A DNA stretch of 43,355 bases from NCBI GenBank assembly GCA_964465735.1, contig CAYXKT010000006.1, positions 1 to 43,355 of the forward strand, read 5' to 3'. The stretch's first letter is position 1. Each line of letters begins with the position of its first letter. Shown piece by piece: positions 1 to 7,871 of the stretch. This stretch comes from Erginobacter sp964465735. GTDB lineage: Bacteria; Auribacterota; Erginobacteria; Erginobacterales; Erginobacteraceae. The notes under the pieces were generated by a model, which worked only from the letters and a program-made list of their open reading frames with translations, had not been told where the DNA came from and did no database searches. The position numbers and the translations under genes are program-made.

Positions 1-62
1 ATGCAGGGCTGAGCAAATCATTGTATAGTGTCTGCGGTTATAAGATGATCGGAGAATTCTTG

Positions 63-626
63 TTAAGCGATAAAATCCCGTCCGGCTTGCCGGGCCTCTT
101 CAAGGGCTTCCGGACGGGAGAGGATCTCGCCCTTCGCCTCGATCTCCCAATAAACCAGGGATCCGCTCAGGCAGGCCGGGACTGACTGGAGAAAATAGCG
201 GATGGTCAAGAGCGAACCCGCGAAGAGATTTTTTCCCCGGGTCGCCCCGACCAGGAGGGCAAACCCCTTCCGCTCACGATCTCCGGATGAATTAGCCCTG
301 AGACGCTGTCGATACCAGAGGGCCTGGCAACGGTCGATTAGCGCTTTAGCCTGTGCGGGGAGGCCGTAAAAAAAGATCGGGGCGGCGATCACCACCCGGT
401 CGGCTTCCCGCAGGCCCCGGTAAACCTCCTCCATCTGATCGGCGATCACGCACTCCCCGGTGACTTCGCAGTCCAGACACTCAGCGCAGGGAGCAATCTT
501 CAGATCGCAGACCGAGATCTTCTCCCAGGCCGCCCCCCCCGCCTCCACCCCACTTAAAAAAGCGTCGAGGAGAAGATCGGAATTCCCCCCCTTCCGAGGG
601 CTCCCCATAATCGCCAGTATCTTCAA
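63..626 (-). CDS. Iron-sulfur flavoprotein (Isf-like, NADPH-dependent FMN reductase fold)
   Basis: A 187-residue flavodoxin-fold protein that probably binds FMN and one 4Fe-4S cluster and moves electrons between ferredoxin-type donors and small acceptors. The N-terminal GSPRKGGNSD (residues 8-17) is the FMN phosphate loop of the NADPH-dependent FMN reductase superfamily. Cys47, Cys50, Cys53 and Cys59 form the compact CX2CX2CX5C pattern that marks iron-sulfur flavoproteins rather than plain FMN reductases. APIFFYGLPAQAKALIDR, near residues 81-98, is the typical second flavin-contact segment. Length fits the family. It stands alone on the minus strand, with the 62 bases to its left empty. The redox partner cannot be read from the sequence. 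Family call is firm; the physiological role is unknown. Confidence 0.85.
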   Translation of the reverse strand: MKILAIMGSPRKGGNSDLLLDAFLSGVEAGGAAWEKISVCDLKIAPCAECLDCEVTGECVIADQMEEVYRGLREADRVVIAAPIFFYGLPAQAKALIDRCQALWYRQRLRANSSGDRERKGFALLVGATRGKNLFAGSLLTIRYFLQSVPACLSGSLVYWEIEAKGEILSRPEALEEARQAGRDFIA

Positions 627-823
627 TCTCTCTTTTATCCTCGCCTCCTCGATGCCTCCGTTATGAATAAAATCATTCCCTTACCTTCAGTGCGCCCACC
701 GAGCAACCCTCGACGGGATGGGGAGATCCCGAAAAGACCAATCCGAGACCGGAAAAGGATTGTTTTAACGTCGTCGGCAATAAGGGCGGCCAAACTTGCA
801 AACCGTATGTTCCAGGACTTTAT

Positions 824-1192
824 TCAACCCCGATCCTCTCGCGAACCTCGAACACGGATGCGATTGGGTTCCACAATCCCAAATCGCCCTGGGGGCGATT
901 CCAGGAAAAAAGCAGCGACAAGACGGCGCGCCAAACCCAACACTGTCGCTTTTGCTTGGTCCTTTGTTCGAATCAATGATTCCGGGACTTTCGCTGTAGG
1001 ATAGACCAGTAGGTTGCCAAAGTCGGTGTCGAGCGTAAGGAGTATTCCGGATTCGGACTTACAGATAGCGGCGATATCGTGATCAGGGTGCCATCCAAGC
1101 CTTTGGGCAAGAGCAGAGATCAAATTATAACCTTCGTCCCAAAGAATCCGACACGCTTCTGCGGGGAGATTTTCGTCAACCCTGAACCTCAA
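824..1192 (-). CDS. DUF5615 PIN-like protein, probable toxin of a DUF433/DUF5615 pair
   Basis: A 122-residue protein of the DUF5615 (PIN-like, Mut7-C-related) family. The start MRFRVDENLP has the conserved Asp-Glu-Asn at residues 6-8, and LLTLDTDFGNL in the middle carries the second acidic cluster, as expected of PIN-like nucleases. The C-terminal FGIVEPNRIRVR resembles the usual final strand of the family. It begins 8 bases after the stop of the DUF433 gene on the same strand, the arrangement normally seen for this predicted toxin-antitoxin pair. Nuclease activity is inferred from fold and context only. Confidence 0.8.
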   Translation of the reverse strand: MRFRVDENLPAEACRILWDEGYNLISALAQRLGWHPDHDIAAICKSESGILLTLDTDFGNLLVYPTAKVPESLIRTKDQAKATVLGLARRLVAAFFLESPPGRFGIVEPNRIRVRGSREDRG

Positions 1193-1200
1193 TACACACC

Positions 1201-1428
1201 CTATGCTGGTACGGTCAGCCTGCGCTCAGGGGACAGCTCAGCGGCGTAGGCGAGGGCCGCAGCGATGGCATTCTCCAACCCGGAGGGATAGTCTCGTTGT
1301 ATATCCCCCGGCGAGGACCCGGCAGCCAAATTATCGAGGATCACGGAAACCATAACCCGAGTTCCCTGGATACGGCCCTTACCGTAACATACGGCCGGGT
1401 CCACCGATATACAACCACCCAGATTCAT
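1201..1428 (-). CDS. DUF433 domain protein, probable antitoxin
   Basis: A 75-residue DUF433 protein. The segment ISVDPAVCYGKGRIQGTRVMVSVILDNLAAG is the family signature (ItvdP.vcgGkp.I.GTRi.V..il..la.G), followed by a helix-turn-helix-like stretch around DIQRDYPSGLENAIAAALAYA. DUF433 proteins are small winged-helix-like proteins usually encoded just upstream of DUF5615 PIN-like proteins, as here, and are taken to be DNA-binding antitoxins. The strict order DUF433 then DUF5615 and the 8-base spacing support one transcript. Autoregulation is likely by analogy, but I see no clear operator. Confidence 0.85.
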   Translation of the reverse strand: MNLGGCISVDPAVCYGKGRIQGTRVMVSVILDNLAAGSSPGDIQRDYPSGLENAIAAALAYAAELSPERRLTVPA

Positions 1429-1777
1429 TATGTGCTTAATTTATCACGAGCGGCGCCGATAGGGAAACCCTTTCTTGAAAAGCAGCAGGCAGTCCTGTCT
1501 GCGGAAGCCCGGCACAGGGAAAAACGCCTCTGCTGCTCTGGCCTGAAGTGGACACATTTCTCCTGATGGATCTTGCCCCGGTCGGAAAACACAGTCCAAC
1601 TCAGGGGCGGGATTGAAATCGGGATTTCTTACCGGAAGAGAATACTCCAGCCCCAGCATTCTGACCAGAGTTTGACTATCTGGGGAGTCCTTTGGGAGGG
1701 ATATAACCGACTGGGAATAGCAACAACAGATCGCCCAGGCCAACCGCGCTTACCGCTTACTGATTACTCGGCCTTCC
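1429..1777. other. Intergenic region with a doubtful 99-codon ORF and a repeat-like hairpin
   Basis: This stretch separates the Mo-hydroxylase operon from the DUF433 gene. A minus-strand reading frame of 99 codons (1444-1743) exists, but its product is cysteine- and arginine-rich and matches no family I recognise, so I do not call it a gene. GCAGCAGGCAGTCCTGTCTG (about 1481-1500) folds as GCAG/CAGG against CCTG/CTGC. It resembles the arms of the 12144-12231 repeat and may be a decayed copy. Near 1756-1767 lies TTACTGATTACT, related to the heptad repeat at 8965-8985. Confidence 0.4.
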
Positions 1778-4108
1778 CTATCCCCGCTCGCGGGCCTGGA
1801 TAGCTTTCAGAACCTTATCCGGGGTGTAAGGGGTGCGGTGGAGGCGGATGTCAACAGCATCGTAAATGGCATTGGAGATGGCGGGGAGCGGACCACTGAT
1901 GCAGATCTCACCCACCGACTTGGCGCCAAAAGGCCCGGTTTCCTCATAGGAGGGAACAAAGATAGTCGTAATCTTGGGGATGTCCCGACTGGAGTAAATC
2001 TTATAAGAGCCGTAGTGGGGGTTAAGCATCCGACCCTTGTCGTTGTAAATATAGCGTTCGGTCAGGGCATAGCTAAGCCCGTTGACCAGCGCTCCGATCG
2101 CCTGGCCTCGAGCGAGAACCGGGTTAATCGGGACTCCACAGTCAACTGCCTGGACATATCGAAGCACCCGGACCTTCCCGGTTGCTCGGTCCACTTCGAC
2201 TTCGGTGAAGTGAGCGGCGAAAGGCGGGGGTGACTCGTGGGAGATCCGGGAAGCTGTGGCGGCGATCTGATGCTGTTCTTCCTGGTAAAGCATACGGCTG
2301 CCGATCTGAGCCAGGGTAACCGATTTATTCTTCGGCCCCTTAACCCGGCCGGCTTCAAGGCTGACCTGATCCTTCTTCACACCAAGCATCTTCGCCCCCA
2401 CCTCCAGAATCTGCTCCTTCACTTTCTCCGCGGTATCCCTGACCGCCAACCCGGAGAGATAGGTGGTGGAAGAGGCATAGGCTCCGACATCAAAGGGAGT
2501 GAGGTCGGTATCCGAAGAATAAGGAATAATCGATTCGGTGGGTACAGTGAGCACCTCGGCGGCGATCTGAGAGAGTACCGTATCCGATCCCTGACCGATC
2601 TCGGTCGCCCCCATCAGGAGATTGAAGGAACCGTCTTCATTCATCTTGATAAAGGCCGAGGCCATATCGATATAAGGGATTGAAGACCCCTGCATCATAA
2701 TCGCCATCCCCATCCCCCGCCGGAATCGGCCGCCACCGGGTCGGCCCCGGTTCTTCTTCCAGCCGATTTCCTCCGCCCCGGCCCGGATGCAAGCGGCCAG
2801 TTCGCAGGAACTGATATGGGGCTGACCAAGGACCGGACCCTCCCCCAACTCTTTAAGGATCGGGACTTCGGTCCCCCCGGAAATAATGTTCTTGAGATAG
2901 AAATCCACCGGATCCATCCCCAACCGATCAGCCAGGTCGTCCATCGCGATCGCGGTGGCCAGCAGACCCTGAGTTCCGCCGTAGCCGCGATAGGCACCGC
3001 CGACAACCTGGTTGGTATAGACCACATCAGAGGTAAACTGAAGATTGGGACAGCGGAACATTGTCAGAGTCCGGGTGCCGACGTTGGAGGCCACGGTCAG
3101 CCCGTGACTCCCGTAGGGTCCGGTATTGGAAAGAGCGTAGAGGTCAATCGCGGTCAGTTCTCCATCCTTCTTCGCCGCCACCTGGACTTTGGTAATCATA
3201 TTATGCCGGACCCGGGAACTGATGAAGACCTCCTTGCGGGTCAGGCGCATCTTGGCCGGCCGCCCGGTCTTCAAAGTGATCAGGGCGACGTAGGGTTCAA
3301 GGAGCACTTCCTGCTTACCGCCAAAACCGCCTCCCAGCCGGGGCTTGATCACTCGCACCTGCCGGGGAGCGAGTTCGAGGGCCCGGCAGACTATTCTCCG
3401 ACAATGAAATGGAACCTGGGTAGTGGAGATAATCTCCAGCCGCCCGTTCTCGTCCATCCGGCTGATCGAACAGTGGGGTTCCAGTGCCGAGTGGCTGGCG
3501 GTCTGGTTTTCAAACTCATCTTCCACGGTCACGTCGGCCTTATCCACACCCTGTTTTACATTCCCCACCACCGCGTCCACCCGGGCAACCCGGTTTATCT
3601 CCGGTTCGTAAGGGACCGGGATGGCAATCGAACAGTCTTTTTCGTCGTGGATGACCGGGGAGGAGGGAGACATTGATTCGCGGGGATCGAAAACCGCTTC
3701 CAGAACCTCGTACTCGACATTGATCAACTTCAAGGCTTCTTCGGCGATCTCCACCGTCTCCGCCGCCACCAGAGCCACATTATCTCCGACGTAACGAACC
3801 TTGTTGTCGAGGATAAAATTATCGTAGGGCGAGGGCTCGGGAAATCCCTGGCCGGCGGTAGTAATCGCGATCCGGGGAACATCCTGATAGGTGAGGACCG
3901 CCACGACCCCGGGAAGTTCTCTGGCCTTTTTCGTCTCGATCGACTTGATTCGGGCGTGAGCGTGAGGGCTTCTCAACAGTTTGCCGTGAAGCATCCCCGG
4001 AAAGGAGAAATCGTCCGTATAACGCCCCTGCCCCAGGGCCAGGCCCAAGGCATCGACCTTATCAACCGCGGTATTAACCTGGCTGAATTTATGTTTCTGC
4101 GCACTCAA
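1778..4108 (-). CDS. xdhA: Molybdenum hydroxylase large subunit, xanthine dehydrogenase family (XdhA-like)
   Basis: A 776-residue Mo-cytosine-dinucleotide-type hydroxylase catalytic subunit, which would hydroxylate a purine or other N-heterocycle with water as oxygen donor and pass electrons to the 2Fe-2S subunit. The N-terminal domain (about 20-150) has GQGRYTDDFSFPGMLHGK and LRSPHAHARI, typical of the family. GGGFGGKQ (259-266) and AYRGYGGTQ (372-380) line the cofactor. MGATEIGQGSD, near residue 500, is the later cofactor loop. GAKSVGE (728-734) holds the expected catalytic glutamate, Glu734. It is the last gene of a three-gene minus-strand operon and its ATG overlaps the 2Fe-2S gene stop by 4 bases. 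Xanthine is the default guess. The substrate is not provable, since related enzymes act on nicotinate, aldehydes or other heterocycles. No cofactor maturation gene is nearby. Confidence 0.88.
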   Translation of the reverse strand: MSAQKHKFSQVNTAVDKVDALGLALGQGRYTDDFSFPGMLHGKLLRSPHAHARIKSIETKKARELPGVVAVLTYQDVPRIAITTAGQGFPEPSPYDNFILDNKVRYVGDNVALVAAETVEIAEEALKLINVEYEVLEAVFDPRESMSPSSPVIHDEKDCSIAIPVPYEPEINRVARVDAVVGNVKQGVDKADVTVEDEFENQTASHSALEPHCSISRMDENGRLEIISTTQVPFHCRRIVCRALELAPRQVRVIKPRLGGGFGGKQEVLLEPYVALITLKTGRPAKMRLTRKEVFISSRVRHNMITKVQVAAKKDGELTAIDLYALSNTGPYGSHGLTVASNVGTRTLTMFRCPNLQFTSDVVYTNQVVGGAYRGYGGTQGLLATAIAMDDLADRLGMDPVDFYLKNIISGGTEVPILKELGEGPVLGQPHISSCELAACIRAGAEEIGWKKNRGRPGGGRFRRGMGMAIMMQGSSIPYIDMASAFIKMNEDGSFNLLMGATEIGQGSDTVLSQIAAEVLTVPTESIIPYSSDTDLTPFDVGAYASSTTYLSGLAVRDTAEKVKEQILEVGAKMLGVKKDQVSLEAGRVKGPKNKSVTLAQIGSRMLYQEEQHQIAATASRISHESPPPFAAHFTEVEVDRATGKVRVLRYVQAVDCGVPINPVLARGQAIGALVNGLSYALTERYIYNDKGRMLNPHYGSYKIYSSRDIPKITTIFVPSYEETGPFGAKSVGEICISGPLPAISNAIYDAVDIRLHRTPYTPDKVLKAIQARERG

Positions 4109-4752
4109 GATTTCTTCCCTTCCTTCCCGGCCAGCGGCTTCGGCTTCTTGGCTATCGGCTTCGACTTCGACTTCCTGGCCACCAATTTCGGCTTTCCAGC
4201 TACCGGTTTCGACTTCTTAACGGCCGCTTTCTGCTTCCTGGCCACCAATTTCGACTTGCCGGCTACCGGCTTTTCGGTTGCCAATTTCTGATCCTTTGCC
4301 ATCCGGTCGGCCGCCAACTGCACAGCCTCGACAATCTGAACGTAGCCGGTACAGCGGCAGAGGTTGCCGTCAAGGGCGACACGGATCTCCTCCTCGGAGG
4401 GCTGGGGGTTTTTTTCGAGAAGCGACCAAGAGGACAGGATCATCCCCGGGGTACAATATCCGCACTGGACCGCACCAGCATCAACAAAGGCAGTTTGCAG
4501 TGGATGGGGAGATTGCCGAGTACCGAGACTATCCACGGTCAGGATCTCTCTTTGGTCGGCGACCACCGCCAGGATCAGGCAGGAGTTGACCGGGCGACCG
4601 TCCATAATCACGGTGCAACAGCCGCAAGCCCCTTCCCCGCAGCCAAACTTAACGCTGTGGTAGCCCAACCGACGGAGCAATTCGAGCAATGTCTCCTGCG
4701 GCGAAGCGTCCACCCGCTTCTTCTTCCCATTAATATTTAAAACAATTTCCAT
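4105..4752 (-). CDS. xdhC: Molybdenum hydroxylase 2Fe-2S subunit with lysine-rich repeat tail (XdhC-like)
   Basis: A 215-residue small subunit carrying two 2Fe-2S clusters that relay electrons from the Mo site to FAD. Cys38, Cys43, Cys46 and Cys58 form the plant-ferredoxin-type cluster (CGEGACGCC). Cys97, Cys100, Cys132 and Cys134 (QCGYCTPGM, LCRCTGY) form the second one. The enzyme proper ends near residue 152. Family members are normally about 150-170 residues, so residues 155-215 are extra. This tail is made of repeats such as KPVAGKSKLVARK and is about one third lysine/arginine, recalling histone H1-like or AlgP-like tails. The gene overlaps the FAD gene by 16 bases and the Mo gene by 4. 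The family call is firm; the role of the tail is unknown. Confidence 0.9.
   Translation of the reverse strand: MEIVLNINGKKKRVDASPQETLLELLRRLGYHSVKFGCGEGACGCCTVIMDGRPVNSCLILAVVADQREILTVDSLGTRQSPHPLQTAFVDAGAVQCGYCTPGMILSSWSLLEKNPQPSEEEIRVALDGNLCRCTGYVQIVEAVQLAADRMAKDQKLATEKPVAGKSKLVARKQKAAVKKSKPVAGKPKLVARKSKSKPIAKKPKPLAGKEGKKS
4171..4267 (-). repeat. In-gene 63-bp direct repeat coding for the lysine-rich tail
   Basis: CTTCCTGGCCACCAATTTCG occurs at 4171-4190 and again at 4234-4253, a period of 63 bases (21 codons), followed in both cases by a near-identical GCTACCGG stretch. The repeat encodes two copies of the PVAGK-x-KLVARK unit in the 2Fe-2S subunit. Because the period is a multiple of three, it can expand or contract without a frameshift. 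Confidence 0.85.
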
Positions 4753-5615
4753 TCCGGCACCTTCTGATCGAGCAAGATTCTTTCCAGTATTCCCCGGACC
4801 TGGACTCGAGCCAGGTCACGCTTGTAGTGTTCCAAACAACGGATATCTTTGTGGACCTTGATCTCTCGAGCCGCGATCTTGGAGGTCTCGTTGACCAACT
4901 GCTGGGTGGCGGTCTTGCCTCTGATCACCGCCTCGGCAGCGGTGGCCCGCTGAGGCAGGATGGTGGCGCCACCTAACACGATCGCCAGATCAAGACACTG
5001 TTTACCGGTCCGGGTGAGCTGGACCGCAGTCTTCAAATAGGCGAAGTCAACCTCGGTCAAAACAAACTTCTCATAGCCGGCTCGAGAATTATTTGGTAGC
5101 GGAGGGAAGAAGATCTCGGTGACCAACTCATCAGCGCCCAAGAGCTCTTTCGGCATTCCGGCGAAAAACTTATCCGCTTTTACTGTCCGCTTGCCGGACT
5201 TTCCCTGGATTGTTACTGTAGCGGCCAGGGCGAGAACTACTGTCGGCAGGTCCGACCAGATAAAGGGTTGAACCAGATTTCCGCCAACGGTGATCAGGTT
5301 TTGGTTCAGCGTCGATCCAATCCCGCGGGCAGTTTGGGCTAAAATTCCGTCACCGTATTCCTGTGCTGCCGGGGAAGCAACCAGATCGGCCACCGGTGTG
5401 GTCGCTCCGATTCGCAGGCCGCCTTTCTCTTCCTTGATATAGCTCAAGGGAACCCGAGAAAGGGAGACCAGTTCCTCGACCGTCTTCAGCGGAGAAAAGA
5501 CAAAAGAGACACCACCGGAAAGAGGCACCGCCCGTTCTTTCCCCTCTCCCAGAATCCGGACCGCTTCCGCGACCGTCTTCGGATAGGATACTTTTTTCAA
5601 TTTCGGTAAACGCAT
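4737..5615 (-). CDS. xdhB: Molybdenum hydroxylase FAD-binding subunit (XdhB-like)
   Basis: A 292-residue FAD subunit of the CO dehydrogenase/xanthine dehydrogenase medium-chain type, the exit point for electrons to NAD or another acceptor. The flavin-binding signatures are LSGGVSFVFSPLK (about 33-45), RIGATTPVADL (about 92-102) and STLNQNLITVGGNLVQP, near 126-142, where the conserved N-x-x-T-x-GGN sits. The C-terminal CODH-type domain follows at about 175-280. It is the first gene of the operon, 16 bases overlapping the next, with GAGGG about 12 bases before the ATG. The order FAD, 2Fe-2S, Mo differs from the E. coli xdhABC order but is common elsewhere. Confidence 0.87.
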   Translation of the reverse strand: MRLPKLKKVSYPKTVAEAVRILGEGKERAVPLSGGVSFVFSPLKTVEELVSLSRVPLSYIKEEKGGLRIGATTPVADLVASPAAQEYGDGILAQTARGIGSTLNQNLITVGGNLVQPFIWSDLPTVVLALAATVTIQGKSGKRTVKADKFFAGMPKELLGADELVTEIFFPPLPNNSRAGYEKFVLTEVDFAYLKTAVQLTRTGKQCLDLAIVLGGATILPQRATAAEAVIRGKTATQQLVNETSKIAAREIKVHKDIRCLEHYKRDLARVQVRGILERILLDQKVPEWKLF

Positions 5616-5981
5616 CAGCTGCTTTTCCCTCGCCAGATTGATTGGTTTAGTGTGGCAGTCTCAATATATGAAAGTCGGTCCAGGAAATCAAGGACTTTTT
5701 TTCCCTGGCGAAATCCCCCGATCGGTCTTGAGCCTGCTCTATGTTATATAGTGTCTCCCCTGAACGGAAACCTGACATCAGGTAGAAACTGTCAGCCAAA
5801 CAGATCGCTCCGTCGTCCCTCCTCGCAATAACCTGGTTTTGGGAGGTCCAGTTCAGGCACTATTGATATATTTTGGGAAACCAGCCATCCGCATCATTCG
5901 GGATGTATTCATTTTTCGCGAGTCATCCTGATTCAGAGGATCGATCTGGCCTCTCATCCCTCCCGCCATCAGTGGGGCAGC
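5616..5981. other. Non-coding region upstream of the xdh operon
   Basis: No convincing gene. It holds the predicted xdh promoter (5663-5691), a small palindrome ACCTGACATCAGGT (5770-5783) that could be an operator, and TTATATAGTGTCTCCCCTGA (5744-5763). The reverse complement of that last motif resembles a motif at 10693-10713. The left gene starts leftward and the right gene ends here, so the region also has to hold the lipoprotein gene's transcription end, but I see no classical terminator. Confidence 0.5.
5663..5691 (-). promoter_or_regulatory. Predicted sigma70-type promoter for the xdh operon
   Basis: Read on the minus strand: TTGATT (5686-5691), 17-base spacer, TATATT (5663-5668). Five of six bases match the -10 consensus and four of six the -35. 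Predicted transcription start is near 5656, about 40 bases before the first xdh start codon. Found by eye only. Confidence 0.45.
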
Positions 5982-6758
5982 TTAAAACTGGGAGATGATC
6001 TTCCACTCCCCTCCCTCTTTCTCTATTAAAAAGATCGTCCGCTCCCGGAGGATGGAAGTAAAATCCCCCGCCTCTTCTCCAGACTTTAGATATCCCCGGA
6101 TCGTGATCCGCGAACTTACCTCACTTAAAGGTCTCTCCACTCCGGGATCAATCAGGGAACTGACCGTAACCGTAATCGGCCCCTCCTCCCTGGTTTCCCC
6201 CGGTTTTATTCCCGACGAACGCGTTGGGGGATAATCGCGGGCGGGGTCGCCGGGAGCCGGAGTTGTCTCGCCCAGGAAGAGTTCAACCGGGCCGGCCGTG
6301 GTAGCGAGTATAATCCGATATGCCTGGAGGGGGCTCTCCTCCCCCTGGGAAGAATGGAGCCAGTCGAAATATTCCTGTCTCAGCCAGTAACCGGATTCCG
6401 GTCGGACAAACTCGATCCGGACCGGACCGAATTCCACTTCCAGCCGAGCAAAGGGAGAGAAATAGCTCTTCTCCAGCCGCTCCTGCCACCACTCGAGACC
6501 GTGCTCGTAATGAAAATACCCCGAAGAGTAACCGGAGAGGAGCAGATCCATATCCCGTCCCTCCAGGGCCAGACGATATTGCTCCAGAAGTGAGACCACC
6601 TGGAGAGTCTCCAGGAGCAGGCCCTGCTCGACAACTGAGAGATTTGAACGGTGCTCCTGAAAAAATCCGCGGAAGGTCAACGGGGCAGCGCACCCGCTTC
6701 CCACCAGAAGAATAATCAGTCCGGCGATAGTTTCAATTTTTCTCAAATATCTTCTCAT
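5982..6758 (-). CDS. Predicted lipoprotein of unknown function
   Basis: A 258-residue protein with a charged start (MRRYLRK), a hydrophobic stretch and a lipobox-like VGSGC ending at Cys23, so it is probably an outer- or inner-membrane lipoprotein. Residues about 45-115 (LEQYRLALEGRDMDLLLSGY, then YFHYEHGLEWWQERL) and the C-terminal IFLIEKEGGEWKIISQF look like a SnoaL/NTF2-like domain, which often ends in a strand of the form hhhkkegggWkIv. I do not recognise a named family. It is divergent from the secretin-like gene with 140 bases between the two starts, which suggests a shared control region but does not prove a shared function. Confidence 0.7.
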   Translation of the reverse strand: MRRYLRKIETIAGLIILLVGSGCAAPLTFRGFFQEHRSNLSVVEQGLLLETLQVVSLLEQYRLALEGRDMDLLLSGYSSGYFHYEHGLEWWQERLEKSYFSPFARLEVEFGPVRIEFVRPESGYWLRQEYFDWLHSSQGEESPLQAYRIILATTAGPVELFLGETTPAPGDPARDYPPTRSSGIKPGETREEGPITVTVSSLIDPGVERPLSEVSSRITIRGYLKSGEEAGDFTSILRERTIFLIEKEGGEWKIISQF

Positions 6759-6898
6759 AGTTTTCTTCCGATTTGGGGTAGAAAAGGCTTGTCCCCCGGC
6801 GAAGTCTTGATTACTATGGTTCCCTCACTGGAGCATCACTGTTCCTGATAGATTTGTCAACCAGAGTCATAGCGGGAAACCCGCCAGAAGGAGGCAAG

Positions 6899-7765
6899 AT
6901 GAAATCTGGAACCGTTTTAAGGTTATCCGGGGCGCTGCCGGCAATATTGCTGATGACCGCCACGATGGCCAGTGGACAGGGAGCAGTCGAACAACCGATC
7001 CTGATCGACCAGAAAGTCGTCCAGATCACCCTCTCCCCGGAGCACCGAGACGGGATCGACTGGAATATTTTCTCCCTTTACCAGAAAGGCCGGCAATCAA
7101 CTACTGGTTTCTTTCCCATCTCCGATCGGGCCCGCCACCGGCTGGACTTCAAGCCGATGCGGAAGAATGTCCCCCCGGAGCAGGCCGAAAACGTCGATTT
7201 CGAGTACGTGGAACAGACTCGAGTCAACGAGTTTGATTTCGGCCCGATCTGGGAAGACACTCGATTGCCGAGAAAGATTACGGAAGACATCCATTTCGGT
7301 TCCCTGAAGATCTATAACTTCAAAAACGTAATGGACTACCTCCGCACCCTGGGAGAGGCCCGAGTCATCTTCAGCCGGAAATGGGTGACCGAGAACGGCC
7401 AGCAGTCGATGCTCTCCAGCCAGCCCGAGATAGCCGCGCCCACCGGACAGGCTATTGACTACTGGGAAGGGTCCCGGCTTACCATCCGGCCCCAGATCAT
7501 TGAGGACCGGAGAATCTCCTTTCATCTTAATTCCGAAGTGGCCACCGCGTTCTATGTCGATCCCGTAATCCACCCTGATTGCCCGGTCCTGGAGCGAGGG
7601 GGGAAACCGGTGGGCCGCCTCTGGCGGCTCTTCCGGCTGAACACAATGGGGGTGGTGGAGAGCGGAGAGACCACGGTCTTCGAGGATATTCGCGAGGGCA
7701 AAGGGGTCTTGATCTTCCTCACCCCGTCCATACTCGAGTCGCACCGTAAACGCCTCACCCCCTGA
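6899..7765 (+). CDS. Small orphan secretin-domain-like exported protein
   Basis: A 288-residue exported protein. I chose the ATG at 6899 because AGAAGGAGG lies just upstream and a clean signal peptide follows (about residues 1-28, ending ATMASGQ). An in-frame start at 6854 would spoil it. ILIDQKVVQITLSPEHRDGI, near residues 34-53, matches the strand that opens secretin domains in GspD/PilQ proteins. SSQPEIAAPTGQAIDYWEGS, RLTIRPQIIEDRRISFHLNS and the final TTVFEDIREGKGVLIFLTP follow the same secretin pattern. It is far shorter than real secretins, lacks N-domains, and no type II secretion or pilus genes are nearby. It could be a degenerate or specialised outer-membrane protein. Confidence 0.6.
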   Translation: MKSGTVLRLSGALPAILLMTATMASGQGAVEQPILIDQKVVQITLSPEHRDGIDWNIFSLYQKGRQSTTGFFPISDRARHRLDFKPMRKNVPPEQAENVDFEYVEQTRVNEFDFGPIWEDTRLPRKITEDIHFGSLKIYNFKNVMDYLRTLGEARVIFSRKWVTENGQQSMLSSQPEIAAPTGQAIDYWEGSRLTIRPQIIEDRRISFHLNSEVATAFYVDPVIHPDCPVLERGGKPVGRLWRLFRLNTMGVVESGETTVFEDIREGKGVLIFLTPSILESHRKRLTP

Positions 7766-7795
7766 GCGAACGGGTAATTCACGATCGGCTTTCCT

Positions 7796-7828
7796 TTCGG
7801 CCCGGGCGGATTTTCTACCCGGGCCGAA
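7796..7828 (+). terminator. Strong hairpin, terminator-like
   Basis: TTCGGCCCGGG (7796-7806) pairs perfectly with CCCGGGCCGAA (7818-7828), an 11-base-pair GC-rich stem with an 11-base loop, 30 bases after the secretin-like gene stop. No T tract follows on either strand, so classical intrinsic termination is uncertain. Confidence 0.5.
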
Positions 7829-7871
7829 GACTTAACGCAATTATAGAAGTAGAGAAGGAGAACATAAGAAG

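Noticed and set aside
663..1004. Plus-strand 113-codon frame opposite the DUF5615 gene
   Set aside because: Arginine- and proline-rich shadow of a gene with clear family features on the other strand.
1444..1743. A 99-codon minus-strand frame between the DUF433 and xdhA genes
   Set aside because: No family, cysteine/arginine-rich composition, no convincing ribosome binding site, and part of it overlaps a palindromic repeat-like sequence.
2816..3676. Plus-strand 286-codon open frame inside the Mo-hydroxylase gene
   Set aside because: It is antisense to xdhA, whose product matches its family end to end. The translated plus-strand product has no family features; high GC content keeps opposite frames open.
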